From the NCBI GenBank assembly GCA_030278955.1, contig JAOANR010000009.1, positions 43,009,800-43,073,799 on the forward strand: a stretch of DNA of 64,000 nucleotides, in the 5' to 3' direction. The notes beneath the pieces are model-generated. The model did not search any database, was not told the DNA's origin, and was given only the letters and a program-made list of their open reading frames with translations. This DNA is from Hygrophila difformis (taxonomy: Eukaryota > Streptophyta > Magnoliopsida > Lamiales > Acanthaceae). Within the stretch, counting starts at the first letter, position 1; the number at the start of each line of letters is the position of its first letter. This document shows positions 43,902-53,783 of the stretch, piece after piece. A program made the position numbers and the translations under genes.

Positions 43902-45926
43902 TGATGCGTGATTTTCACCACTCATATTTTACCACAAGCGGATGGTTGTCATCAAGTAATAAAAACCGGTGAATACCGGGTCGAACCCAAGGGAATTTCA
44001 GAATATTATTTCATTCCGGAGAATATTTTAATTGTTCTTAAGTTCATTAATTATATTTAATATATTTAAAAAGATTTGTTTAATTCTAATGGTGATTTAA
44101 ATTAAAAATAGTGACATTAAATTAAAATAAAGCAAATTAAAATTTTAATTGATAAAAATACTAATGGGAGTTGCTTGTAATATTTCAAAAATTGCCATCT
44201 TTATTATAAAATAGAAATTTTATAATAATTTGACATTTCCCAATGTTCTAAAAATCAATTTCTTAAATTTAAATATTTTTATAAAGATTAAAAATATAAT
44301 AATCTACTAAAATTCCAAATTATGCTTAAACGGACTTCATGGAAGCTGATTAGATTATCTAACATTTCGCAATCATTATTCTAGGCCTAAATTTGAGTCT
44401 TTTCCAAGCATACAAATTTTCCTATAGCAATTAATAGGCACTTTTCATTTCCCAAATCATTGTGCACATGCTAGAATCCATTTTTAATGTAATTTATTCC
44501 CAATTCCGGTACTAAAATATTAATTCTACTTTTTATCTCCCGATTTAGCAAAGCAGAATTTATGGAATTAGATTCTAACATTCAAATTATGCTAAACAGT
44601 GTAAATAATCTAATAATTATGGTAAAATAATAATAAAACATGGTAAACTGGATTTAAATAATAATATTAAAATGCAGATAAATTAGAATTAATGCCAGAT
44701 TACTAAAAATAGGGAATTAAGATTAATCGATCTTTTCAGGCTTTAGCAGATTAATAATTTTGATAGCAGATTTAGCAAAAACACAGAATGTCGATTAGTT
44801 TAATAGCATCTAACATATAATTCCAATACAGATTCTAACATCATATCAGATTACTCCAATTTGATCGACCAAAAAGCAAACTAACAGCAAAATATGAATT
44901 TCACTTCTACCATTCATGCAGAATAGCGCTCAAACTAGATAATTCATAATCTGACATTTTAATCATAATTCCAGATTCCAATAGAAAACATCGACATATT
45001 ATTGCTTCCATAAAAGATAAATTCGTACTTCAAAGTGATTCTGAACTCCCGTTCTAGAACACTTCTAACACGAACAATACAGAAATCCGTCTACAAATTA
45101 AGAACATGATAGCAGATTATTTTTAGAGGCAATTTCAATTCATTACAATGCAAGAAAAAGAAAGGCAACACCTAGAATAGGAAGAACACGCCCAGAACAA
45201 CGTCCTTGATGCATTCCTCCGGCATGATTTTGTGTTTCTGGCCTTCTTCTCCCATTAGAATGATGTTTACAGAGTGTTTTCTATCGATGAATATGAGTCT
45301 GCTCTGTCTTCTCCCGAAAAATGAAGAAAAACGGTGTTTAAAACCGAGTTCGGGCGGTTAAGAAACTGCTCAACCGCGACGTCGGCGCATAAAATGGCGC
45401 TCGGAGAGGGTTTTAGGCGCCACCAAGTAGAACTGGCGCATACGCTGATTTTCCGAATTTTCCACAATGGCGCAAAAAGTGGCGCTGGAGGGGCATTTTA
45501 TGCGCCGCCAAGAAGCAATGGCGCATCCTGAAGCTTTTCCATCCGAAATTTCTCCAAGTGTTGAAGTGGCGCATAAAATGGCGCTGGAGAACATTTTTAT
45601 GCGCCGCCATGCTGAAGTGGCGCATTCTGGAGCCTTCCAGTGTTGAAAATTCCGAATTTTGCATCCTTTGACCTCCGAACATCTTCTTTCTTCATTTTAA
45701 TGCCTGAAACATCATTGCAATGTCTTAGAATTGCCAAAGTCTTATTAAAAAGCATAAAACAAGGTAAATTGAGCTCAAATAAGCTCAAATTAAGCAGTCT
45801 TATTAATATTTACATATCACATGAAATGTACACTAAAAAGCAATAAAATAGGATCTTATACATGCAATTTAGGTTCTTTTTATCATAATTTAAGCTTATT
45901 TAAATGTGGTTTCTCAGGGTGCATCA
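43902..45926 (-). repeat. element D, left LTR (3' LTR in element orientation)
   Basis: AT-rich, with a GGCGC hairpin array at 45383-45625. Small overlapping frames at 45267-45682 on both strands are translated hairpin repeats and not genes. Confidence 0.95.
45383..45625 (-). repeat. GGCGC hairpin array, left LTR D
   Basis: Three units of about 75-110 bp, each with four GGCGC-type motifs in inverted pairs, for example ATGCGCC and GGCGCAT flanking a loop of about 13 bases. The outer motifs (GGCGCATAAAATGGCGCT type) add partial pairing. Confidence 0.78.
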
Positions 45927-45943
45927 ACATCCTCACACTTAAA
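45927..45943 (-). other. polypurine tract region, element D
   Basis: Minus strand TTTAAGTGTGAGGATGT next to the 3' LTR. It is purine-rich rather than pure, at the expected position. Confidence 0.6.
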
Positions 45944-47349
45944 TATTGCTCGTCCCTTGAGCAATGAGATCAATTAGCACATCAACTTGCCAATCAAGAT
46001 AATAAAGATAAAGTCTTTATAGTTCTGCCAAATCATAGATTTCAACAATAAAATGAGATAAGAGGGTTCAAAGTTTAATGTACTAGAACTAGGCAAATTG
46101 GTATGCATCAGCTATTAGAACCAGATATCCAAAGCATTTACAATACAGAAAACAGATTAATTATACCTAGCACTCAAAATGGGAAAGTGAATAATGTAAA
46201 TATGCTTTTCTTTTCCAGTCTTTAAATATGCTCAATCTATGGCTAGGTTTCACTATATTCTAGACACTTTGGCTGAGTTGTAGACGGTTGAATTCCAAAA
46301 GCTACTCGTGTCACCGAATACGTGCCAGTCATCCAGTCAAGAGTTTATGAAAATTTATTTTAATCACCCTGTTTTTCTTTTTTTTTTAATCTTGCATTCT
46401 TTAATTTTCTTTTCTTTTTCTTTTTGCAAGATCACTTGTTTTGTTTTATTTTTCAATACAGGACTCTCACTCTGACTTTATTTTAATTAAGCATTTAAAA
46501 AGACTTAGAACGAGCATATTTGTTTATAAATAATGATAGCTCTCCACATTTTAAATAACTAGTCTAATTAATCAAAAAGCTTTCTGCAAGGCAAATAGAA
46601 TTGTCATCAATAGCCCAAACAACTTGCATATCAATTTGACATAGTCTAGAACTTTAAACTAAGAAACCTAACACTCATTAAATTGTAAAATCGGATTATA
46701 GCAGAACGTTTAGACTTATTTGGATTTTCTCCAGATTGGCATTGATGTGATAATCTCTAAATAATAGCACCACTGGGAAAACACAATTTAAATTAAACAT
46801 AATCAAAGCATCCTAATCATGCATGTACTACTTTATTCAAAACATAAAAGAAATTAACATAAACTAATTAAGCTCTTACCAACATACTTCATGCAAATTA
46901 ATAATGTAAAACATGAAAAGATCACACCTGGAGTATGTAGATCCCTAGAATTTCTTTTTACCAACATGGATGTTCCCTTCTTGCTTCTCCTTGGCATATC
47001 CTGCTTCTTTATATATTTATATGGTATTCACTTATACAAAAGATAATTGTTAGAACTCATGGCAAATTATAAGTTGAAATAATTAAACCTCATCCATAAT
47101 TTATTTAAATTCAGATTTTATTATTAAATTTCAGATTTTTATTTATTTTGTAGGCACATTTTATCAATTAAATAATTATGGACAGATTTAATTAAAATAT
47201 TAAATTTCATAAATTTACCAAAAGCAAAATACCACAAATTCTAGCAACTATTACATAAAGAAGCTAATTAAATAAGCAAAATAGCACCAAAATAATTCTA
47301 ACTATTACAAATTAAACCAAAAAGGGAGCAATCCTATCTAATCAAGAAT
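45944..47349 (-). other. element D 3' non-coding region
   Basis: About 1.4 kb between the last accessory ORF and the LTR. AT-rich, with a pyrimidine-rich stretch at 46372-46432. No supported reading frame on either strand. Confidence 0.6.
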
Positions 47350-48804
47350 CTAGATTTCTAAGGATCCATCCGAATCACCTACTTCATCTTCCCTAGGAAC
47401 ATCATCATCCTCCGTAGAGCTCGAACTAGTAGTAGGAGGAATATAACGATCACCTAGACTCTCAGTCATGAAAAATTCAAGCCTATGAGAAAGTTGTGAA
47501 ATTTGTGCTCGTGTACTATCTTCCTTCCTCTTCATCTCCTCTCTAAGCTGATGAATCTCATAGGTCATCCTATTGATTGCGATCTCTGCAGGCTCTACCT
47601 TAGTACCAGATGTACTAGGTCTATCAGGATGACAAGCGGGTGTCCCACGGGATGTGGTAGGGTAGCCAAGCTCTGCACATCTTACTCCAGGCTTGTGATA
47701 GAAATTCTTGAAAGAGATAGGAGGCTTTGGCTTCACATCATGAGCATAGGCAGCCATATTCACTCCAGCTCTTTCACAGAGTGTCCAAATCAGTGCAGGA
47801 AATCCCAGCACAATCCGAGCAGTATCAGACGCCATTTTGTCCAGCTCATATGCTATCAGCTCTCCAATATCAATAGGTAGCCCGTTCTTCACACAATACA
47901 CAAAATAAAGATCTTCTGCATTCGGTTGTGAAGTGTGTGAAGTAGGAAATACCTTATGCTTGTATAGCAGGTAGATCTGATAGAGCGGTGCAGCCATTAA
48001 AGTAGCTACAACATTCGCCTTCTTCTCTCCAATGTAGGCCACCCTCTTTTGAGTTTCAAACATCTCTTTCAAAATCCTTTTCTCCAATGCGGGTCCTCCT
48101 TCCTCATCATAAACAGGATCATGGAAGTGCATCTTCTTCGTAGCTGGGCAAGAAACATCCACAGTACCATAAAGTTCATTGATCACTGCAGGACCATATG
48201 GCACAGGCACTCCTCTAATCCATGAAGTGTAGTGATCATACTGAGCATTGCACAGAAACTGTCTGGTAAGCTCCCAAGAATAAACTCCTTCCGGATGCGC
48301 AGCAAATTTCATCCATCCTCGACTCATGAGAGCATCATGAACCGAGAATCTCTCCATGTCAGCTTCAGTGAACCCTTTGTCTGCAAAAATCCATCTATCC
48401 ACCATATTCTGATAATAGGAATACGCAGTTTGATTGATGAAAATGGCCGGATTGAAAACATCTCCTGTTAATTCTTCCAGAGGAGTAGTATCGTTCTTTC
48501 TATTGTGGCTCTTCCTCTTGGGTTTAGGTTCACGAGGAATTTCTGGTGAAATTTCCTCCGGGGATTCAGCGACATCTTCTTGCTGTGGATCTTCCTCCGT
48601 TGGTTGAGCAGAATTGAAGGAAGTATCATCACCATTATACGAGTCGGGAGCTACCAGATTGTTTACAAATTCATCTTCAGCTCCCACAGCAGCCGGCTCC
48701 AGAATGGGTTCATTAATTTCTGGTGTCTGTGATGGGGCAGGCTCTGTGGTTTTCAATTTCTTTCCACCCTTGTTTCTTGGGTTATTCTTTCTCTTTGGTC
48801 TCAT
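47350..48804 (-). CDS. element D accessory ORF 2 (484 aa), paralogue of ORF 1
   Basis: Intact ORF; its ATG at 48804 sits in a strong context (GCCACCATGA). The N-terminus is very basic (KRKNNPRNKGGKKLK, a possible nuclear signal), then acidic/proline-rich. Residues about 127-376 form a folded domain resembling the putative plant transposon protein family found in Athila elements: SRGWMKFAAHPEGVYSWELT, INELYGTVDV, APLYQIYLLY, HTSQPNAEDLYFVYC, ALIWTLCERAGVNM, KPGVRC. A C-terminal helical segment (about 415-460), the motif HRLEFFMTESLGDRY and an acidic tail follow. The same blocks occur in the same order in the 637-aa ORF upstream. No signal peptide or membrane segment seen, so an envelope role is unsupported. 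Function unknown. Confidence 0.85.
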   Translation of the reverse strand: MRPKRKNNPRNKGGKKLKTTEPAPSQTPEINEPILEPAAVGAEDEFVNNLVAPDSYNGDDTSFNSAQPTEEDPQQEDVAESPEEISPEIPREPKPKRKSHNRKNDTTPLEELTGDVFNPAIFINQTAYSYYQNMVDRWIFADKGFTEADMERFSVHDALMSRGWMKFAAHPEGVYSWELTRQFLCNAQYDHYTSWIRGVPVPYGPAVINELYGTVDVSCPATKKMHFHDPVYDEEGGPALEKRILKEMFETQKRVAYIGEKKANVVATLMAAPLYQIYLLYKHKVFPTSHTSQPNAEDLYFVYCVKNGLPIDIGELIAYELDKMASDTARIVLGFPALIWTLCERAGVNMAAYAHDVKPKPPISFKNFYHKPGVRCAELGYPTTSRGTPACHPDRPSTSGTKVEPAEIAINRMTYEIHQLREEMKRKEDSTRAQISQLSHRLEFFMTESLGDRYIPPTTSSSSTEDDDVPREDEVGDSDGSLEI

Positions 48805-49090
48805 GGTGGCAGAATTCTAGGAAGAAAGGATTGGGAATGGAAAGCTAATTAAACTGGAAGAAGAGAAAGATTGACAGAATTGAGGTTGAGAGGGTGACCG
48901 ATCGGTCATACCCTTTTTAAAGAGGTGAAATCTTGATTTTGTTGAGATATGGCGGGATTGATTGAATCTAGATCCAAATATACATTAAACATATGATTTG
49001 GAGTTAGTATAATGCTGTTTAGGATCCCAAAAATCGAATAGATATGATTTGGATTTACTGGATTCGCGAATTTTTGAAGGATTTGCGTTG
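48805..49090 (-). other. spacer upstream of accessory ORF 2
   Basis: Leader-like region. On the minus strand TTTCTTCCTAG precedes the ATG by about 15 bases, a possible splice acceptor. A TTTAAAAAGGG near 48916-48926 is a weak TATA-like match. Confidence 0.35.
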
Positions 49091-49425
49091 ATGGCGCAAA
49101 AAGTGGCGCATAAGGTCACTTTCAGGCGCCACCAAGCACAACTGGCGCATTTTAAAAATAATATAAATTTTTAAAAATTAAAATGGCGCAAAAATTGGCG
49201 CTGGGAGAGGTTTTTATGCGCCACATAGAAGGAGTGGCGCATCCTGAAGCCAACTTGGAAAAACTTTAACTCAATGGCGCAAAAAGTGGCGCAGAAGGGC
49301 ATATTTATGCGCCATCAAGCATGTGTGGCGCATTTTGGAAAAACTTAGAAAAATTTCTAAGTCTTTTGGCGCATAAAATGGCGCTCAAGGGTGTTTTTAG
49401 GCGCCACTATGCCTAAATGGCGCAT
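49091..49425 (-). repeat. GGCGC hairpin array between accessory ORFs
   Basis: Four units. Two have perfectly matched inner arms: ATGCGCCAC/GTGGCGCAT and ATGCGCCA/TGGCGCAT. The other two pair GCGCCA with TGGCGC only. Same family as the LTR arrays. Confidence 0.78.
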
Positions 49426-49877
49426 TCTGTGTCAAATCGAGCAGAATGTGTTTTTCCTAAGTTCTTTCCCATGATGTCCAAAATCTCCAAATCGCTCAAC
49501 AATACCAATTTCACTTCATTTACACCTCAATCTAGTTCAAATAAACTTCATTTATCTTTTACCCAGTTCAAAACACTCAATTAAGCATGTTATTGGTAAG
49601 AGCTACTTTATTGAATTGAAAAGCAACTAAAAACCTTAAAATTCATTTAAACTCCATCTACTACTCTATAAAATTACAAGAACATGGATAATAAAAATAA
49701 CAAGTCTAAAATAGCAAAAGTACTAAAATAAAATAGAGTTAGGACAATTACAACCCAAATGCAAATATTGAAATGTAGCAAAATAAACTCAGAAGCACAA
49801 TAGAGTCGAATACATAGGCCTATCAATACATGTCATCTATAATAATCATAAGCCTATCTATCGCTCATCTCTCTCAG
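49426..49877 (-). other. spacer after accessory ORF 1
   Basis: About 450 bp, AT-rich. Parts (TTCAAATAAACTTCAT and CAATTAAGCATGTTATT, 49535-49600) loosely resemble LTR sequence near 61405-61440. No gene is seen. Confidence 0.45.
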
Positions 49878-51791
49878 TCAGTCGGAGTCCTCAGAATCAT
49901 CATCATCGTTGTCACCCACTTCTTCAGACCCATCTCCAGCATCAGCATCCTCAGCATCCTCATCGCTACCATCGCTACCATCTCCAGACCCCACGTAGTC
50001 CTCATCATCATCGTCCTCAGAAGGTGTCTGAGGAGCGACATACCGCTGTCCTAAGCTCTGGGACATAAAATACTCAAGTCTGGCTGCATGATACGCTTGG
50101 GCTCGGGCATTCTTTTCAATCTGATCGCTCAAGAAGTTTTGTCTCTGAGCTACCAACCTCATTCGTTCATCCATAGTGTTCATCCAGTTTTGTTGGTTGG
50201 TCATCATCGTCTGCTGATCAATCCTCAATGCCCTGGCCCAATCCGGCTCTCCCGGATACTGCTGATGTGACTGCTGCGACTGCTGTGACTGAGCTCTGCC
50301 ACGTCCTCTACCTCGACCTCTACCACCTCGTGTACCCCGGGTGGACAGTGAAGGAGCCTCAGAATGCTCCTGGCTAGCATGTGAAGGTGCAGGTGGCGGT
50401 GACTGCCTGGGTAACTCCCTCGGTAGTATCATGGGCTTGCATCTAATCCCAGGCAGCTTGAAGTTTCTCTTCCCAAAGGGAATAGGGGGCCTCATCCTCC
50501 AGTCTCTGTCAAACTGCCCCATATCCACCCCTGCATGTGCACACAGCTGCCATATCAAGCTGGGAAACATGAGAGCAGATCTCTTAGACACCCCTGGTGT
50601 CTGTCTCAACTCCAATGCAATAAGCTCTCCCATGTTAACCGGGCTCCCCACCTTGATACAGTATGGGACGTACATATCCACAGCAGTCGGTCCAGAGGTG
50701 TGAGTCGAAGGACTCAGTCTAGATCTGTAGAACATGAGCAGCTGATACATGGGTGCATCCATATCAGGCCCATGTAACCTACTCATGTCATCGTCATCAT
50801 AAGTGAGGACATCCTCCTGACCCTCAAACATAGACATCAAGACCAGCTTCTTGATCTCCTCCCTATCATCAGCCCTCATAACTGGCTCCCAAAAATCCCT
50901 GCCGTAAGGCACATCCACTACTCCGAAAAACTGGTTGATGTGCTGGGGAGTGATGGGTACTCTAACCCCGAAAATCCACGAATCCTCCTCCTCAGCGTTG
51001 GCTAGAAACAGTCTAGTCAACTCCCATGAATATGTCCCGGCTGGATGTCTAACAAATCTCTCCCAACCTCTGGATCTGATAGCATCACGGAGTAGGGGGT
51101 GCTGCAGATCTCTGTCTGAAAATCCTCTATCGGCAATGATCCTCTTCTTGTGGAACCTCTTATATAATTCATAGGCTCTGGCACTCCTAAACACAGTGGC
51201 ATCAAATATGCCCGGACTGATATACTGCAAGTCGGGGACATAAGTTCTCGGATCCTGCTTTTTCGGTCCTCCCCTATCCTCCTGCTCCTCCTGATCAACC
51301 TCCTCCTCATCTTCCTCTCCTCCTAGAGCCTCAGGGACAGGCTCCTGTATAACTAATGCTGCAGATCTCCCCCTCCTAGGTCGAGAGGAAGTAGAAGTGG
51401 TAGCGGGTGCCTTCCCCCGAGAGGCTCTAGTGGGGGCCTGTGAATGATCTGATGCCTCAGGCTGAGGCTGATCGGGCTGATCAGGCTGATTGACCTCCTG
51501 ATGGTCATCAGCGGGCACTGTAGTGTGTCTAGAAGATGCACCACTCTTGGACTTACTCCTCCTAAAATAGGAGAGAAGTCCTTTGGACTTAGAGGCACCT
51601 CCTGATCCTTGGGGCTGATCCATCTGTGTTGAATTTTTAGTGCGGAGTCTGCGATTTTCAAAAACATGCTCATCAGGAATAGGAGTAGGAACGCTATCCG
51701 GTGACTGTGGATCATAAATCCCCAATCTCCCCTCGGGCATCGGTATATACCTATAACCCGATTTCTTAGGAAGATTTGGAGGATTATACAT
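49878..51791 (-). CDS. element D accessory ORF 1 (637 aa)
   Basis: Intact ORF from the ATG at 51791. Residues 1-180 are low-complexity (basic, proline- and acidic-rich). The domain at about 205-450 resembles the putative plant transposon protein family of Athila elements: RGWERFVRHPAGTYSWELTR, INQFFGVVDV, APMYQLLMFY, THTSGPTAVDMYVPYC, SLIWQLCAHAGVDM, LPGIRC. An RG-rich box (about 485-500) suggests nucleic-acid binding. A glutamine-rich helical segment, RLEYFMSQSLGQRY (571-584) and a strongly acidic C-terminus follow. It is colinear with the 484-aa ORF but much diverged. No membrane segment. Upstream (minus), an AATCAG splice-acceptor-like site lies about 15 bases before the ATG. Function unknown. 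Confidence 0.86.
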   Translation of the reverse strand: MYNPPNLPKKSGYRYIPMPEGRLGIYDPQSPDSVPTPIPDEHVFENRRLRTKNSTQMDQPQGSGGASKSKGLLSYFRRSKSKSGASSRHTTVPADDHQEVNQPDQPDQPQPEASDHSQAPTRASRGKAPATTSTSSRPRRGRSAALVIQEPVPEALGGEEDEEEVDQEEQEDRGGPKKQDPRTYVPDLQYISPGIFDATVFRSARAYELYKRFHKKRIIADRGFSDRDLQHPLLRDAIRSRGWERFVRHPAGTYSWELTRLFLANAEEEDSWIFGVRVPITPQHINQFFGVVDVPYGRDFWEPVMRADDREEIKKLVLMSMFEGQEDVLTYDDDDMSRLHGPDMDAPMYQLLMFYRSRLSPSTHTSGPTAVDMYVPYCIKVGSPVNMGELIALELRQTPGVSKRSALMFPSLIWQLCAHAGVDMGQFDRDWRMRPPIPFGKRNFKLPGIRCKPMILPRELPRQSPPPAPSHASQEHSEAPSLSTRGTRGGRGRGRGRGRAQSQQSQQSHQQYPGEPDWARALRIDQQTMMTNQQNWMNTMDERMRLVAQRQNFLSDQIEKNARAQAYHAARLEYFMSQSLGQRYVAPQTPSEDDDDEDYVGSGDGSDGSDEDAEDADAGDGSEEVGDNDDDDSEDSD

Positions 51792-52942
51792 TATATTGGC
51801 ACCTGATTGTACAAAAATGATGGGTTAGTATCATATATATGCATTGCCTCCCATCCTCACACTTAAGTTTAAACCAAAGGTTTAACTTAAGTGTTAAGTA
51901 TAAAGCAAACATATACATCAACCTAGAATGTGGGATTTATATGACTCAATGACCAAAATGTTGCATTTTAAGGTTCATAAATTCTAAACTTTGTTTAAAG
52001 AAATAATCCATTTTATCCCAAAGTTTAGAACCCACATTTAGGACAACTTTTTAATAAAAACTCTCATTTTATTAAATTTCCAGATTTAATAAATAAAATA
52101 ACCTAACTTAATAAACTAGTTTATCCTAAATGGTTTAAATTAATATTTAAATCCATTCCAATTTATTTATAGGATAAATTAAACTATTTAAATTATAATT
52201 AAAAGAGTTCTTATCAAAATTGCCCAATTTGACTTACATAATGAAAAACATGGAATTCTTAACATAAAAATGAGCTTATAATTTCAATATAACTAAAATG
52301 ACATATTCTAGTAATGTTTTATCCATTTAATTATAAAAAATGCCATTTTAATTAATTTAAAGCCATTTTTCAGATTTTCAAATTATAAAAATTCCAAATT
52401 TTTAATGTTAATCCAAAAATTCCACAATATGCAAGAATTACATGTTCTACAACACTTGTTCATGTTCAAACTAAGATTTAGACAATCAAAATCAAATTTT
52501 ATCCCACATTCTACAAAAACCCAAAATTCAAGTAACAATACCAATACCAAAATTAATGCATTCCAAAGCACTAAATTATGATAACAATTGAATTAGGATA
52601 GCCATTCTTACCTAGATTGAAGGATTTGAACACTTTGAAGAGGAATCCCCAAAATTGGAAAACTAGGGTTCTTGAACCCTAATTTGATTGAACAAGAAAA
52701 AAATTGGGGATTTTGGAATGAGAATTGACAATGTAGGTAAGAATTAATAGGAAGAAATAAGAATTGGAAGAATTCTTACCAAAATGGCGCGGATGGTGTC
52801 GCTTGGAAGGGGAGAATGGCGCTTGGTGAAAGAGAAGAAGGAGGAAGGAGTAGTCTCGGTCGATTTGCAAGAATGAGGAGGAAAATAGATTTTTGGGGTT
52901 TAATTCCCGATTGGACCGGGTCAGGCGCCCCAAACCCGCTAA
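51792..52942 (-). other. spacer upstream of accessory ORF 1
   Basis: About 1.15 kb, AT-rich. On the minus strand, donor-like TAG/GTAAGAATGG (near 52613) and TTG/GTAAGAATTC (near 52780) sites precede the acceptor-like site near 51805, so a spliced leader is possible. A frame at 52679-52984 lacks support. Confidence 0.4.
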
Positions 52943-53276
52943 TCGGCGCCAAAAGTGGCGCTTGAGTGGTGTTTTAGGCGCCACTCAGTACAAGTGGCGC
53001 CTGGGTCTTTTCTGAAAAATCCCAAGTCCGAAAATGGCGCACAAAACGGCGCTCCGGAGTGATTTTATGCGCCACCAAGAAGAAGTGGCGCATAACCTGA
53101 CTTCAATTTTTTTCAAGTTTAAATATGGCGCAATTTTTGGCGCTAGGGAGCAGTTTTATGCGCCACTCAGTACAAGTGGCGCATGAACTGACCAAATTTT
53201 TTCACAGGTTGAAATTTGTCGCATATTATGGCGCCTGAGCTCGATTTTAGGCGCCACCAAGAAGGTGTGGCGCCTG
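52943..53276 (-). repeat. GGCGC hairpin array between pol and accessory ORF 1
   Basis: Four units, all with perfect 9-bp inner stems. Units 1 and 4 use AGGCGCCAC/GTGGCGCCT; units 2 and 3 use ATGCGCCAC/GTGGCGCAT. The arm bases change together, so pairing is preserved. In unit 2 the stem extends to 10 bp (53066-53075 with 53085-53094). Confidence 0.82.
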
Positions 53277-53783
53277 AACTGAGTCTGAGACACTCGAATT
53301 TTAGCAAAAACTCAACCAAAATGATAGCCAATTCAATCCCTAAGGTTAGTAAGTCAGATTTAGCACATATAATCTCCCTAAATCCTCCCGGATCATAATT
53401 CTCCTCAATTAAATCAACTAGTCCATATATATCCTCCTCCTCAACTCATCACCGAGTCAAAAATGCACAATTCAAGATCAATACTCCAAGCACACACAAG
53501 TCTATCATTTCTCAACATTTTGCTACTTATTCCAATTCAAAGCAATGTCCTACTCAATTTATTGAACACATACAATACATATCATAACAATTAAACAGCA
53601 TAATTAAAATGAAAACACAACTTACATTAATAAAAGCAGTAAAACAACTAAAAGCACATAAACAATAAAATGCAAAATATTTTTGTCTTTTTCTGCCATT
53701 TTATAATTTTTATTGGTTTTCATAATTAATAAATAAAACTAAACATAAGTAAAAATGCAAAGCAATTACTTCAATAAACAAAT
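53277..53783 (-). other. spacer after pol
   Basis: About 500 bp, AT-rich, no gene seen. Confidence 0.5.

Noticed and set aside
45267..45846. Cluster of small ORFs in the D LTR (repeated at 60902-61481)
   Set aside because: They arise from hairpin repeats and their flanks, occur identically in both LTRs on both strands, and show no domain.
47350..51791. Calling the two D accessory ORFs env
   Set aside because: No signal peptide, membrane anchor or furin-like site is visible; the fold resembles the plant transposon protein family instead.
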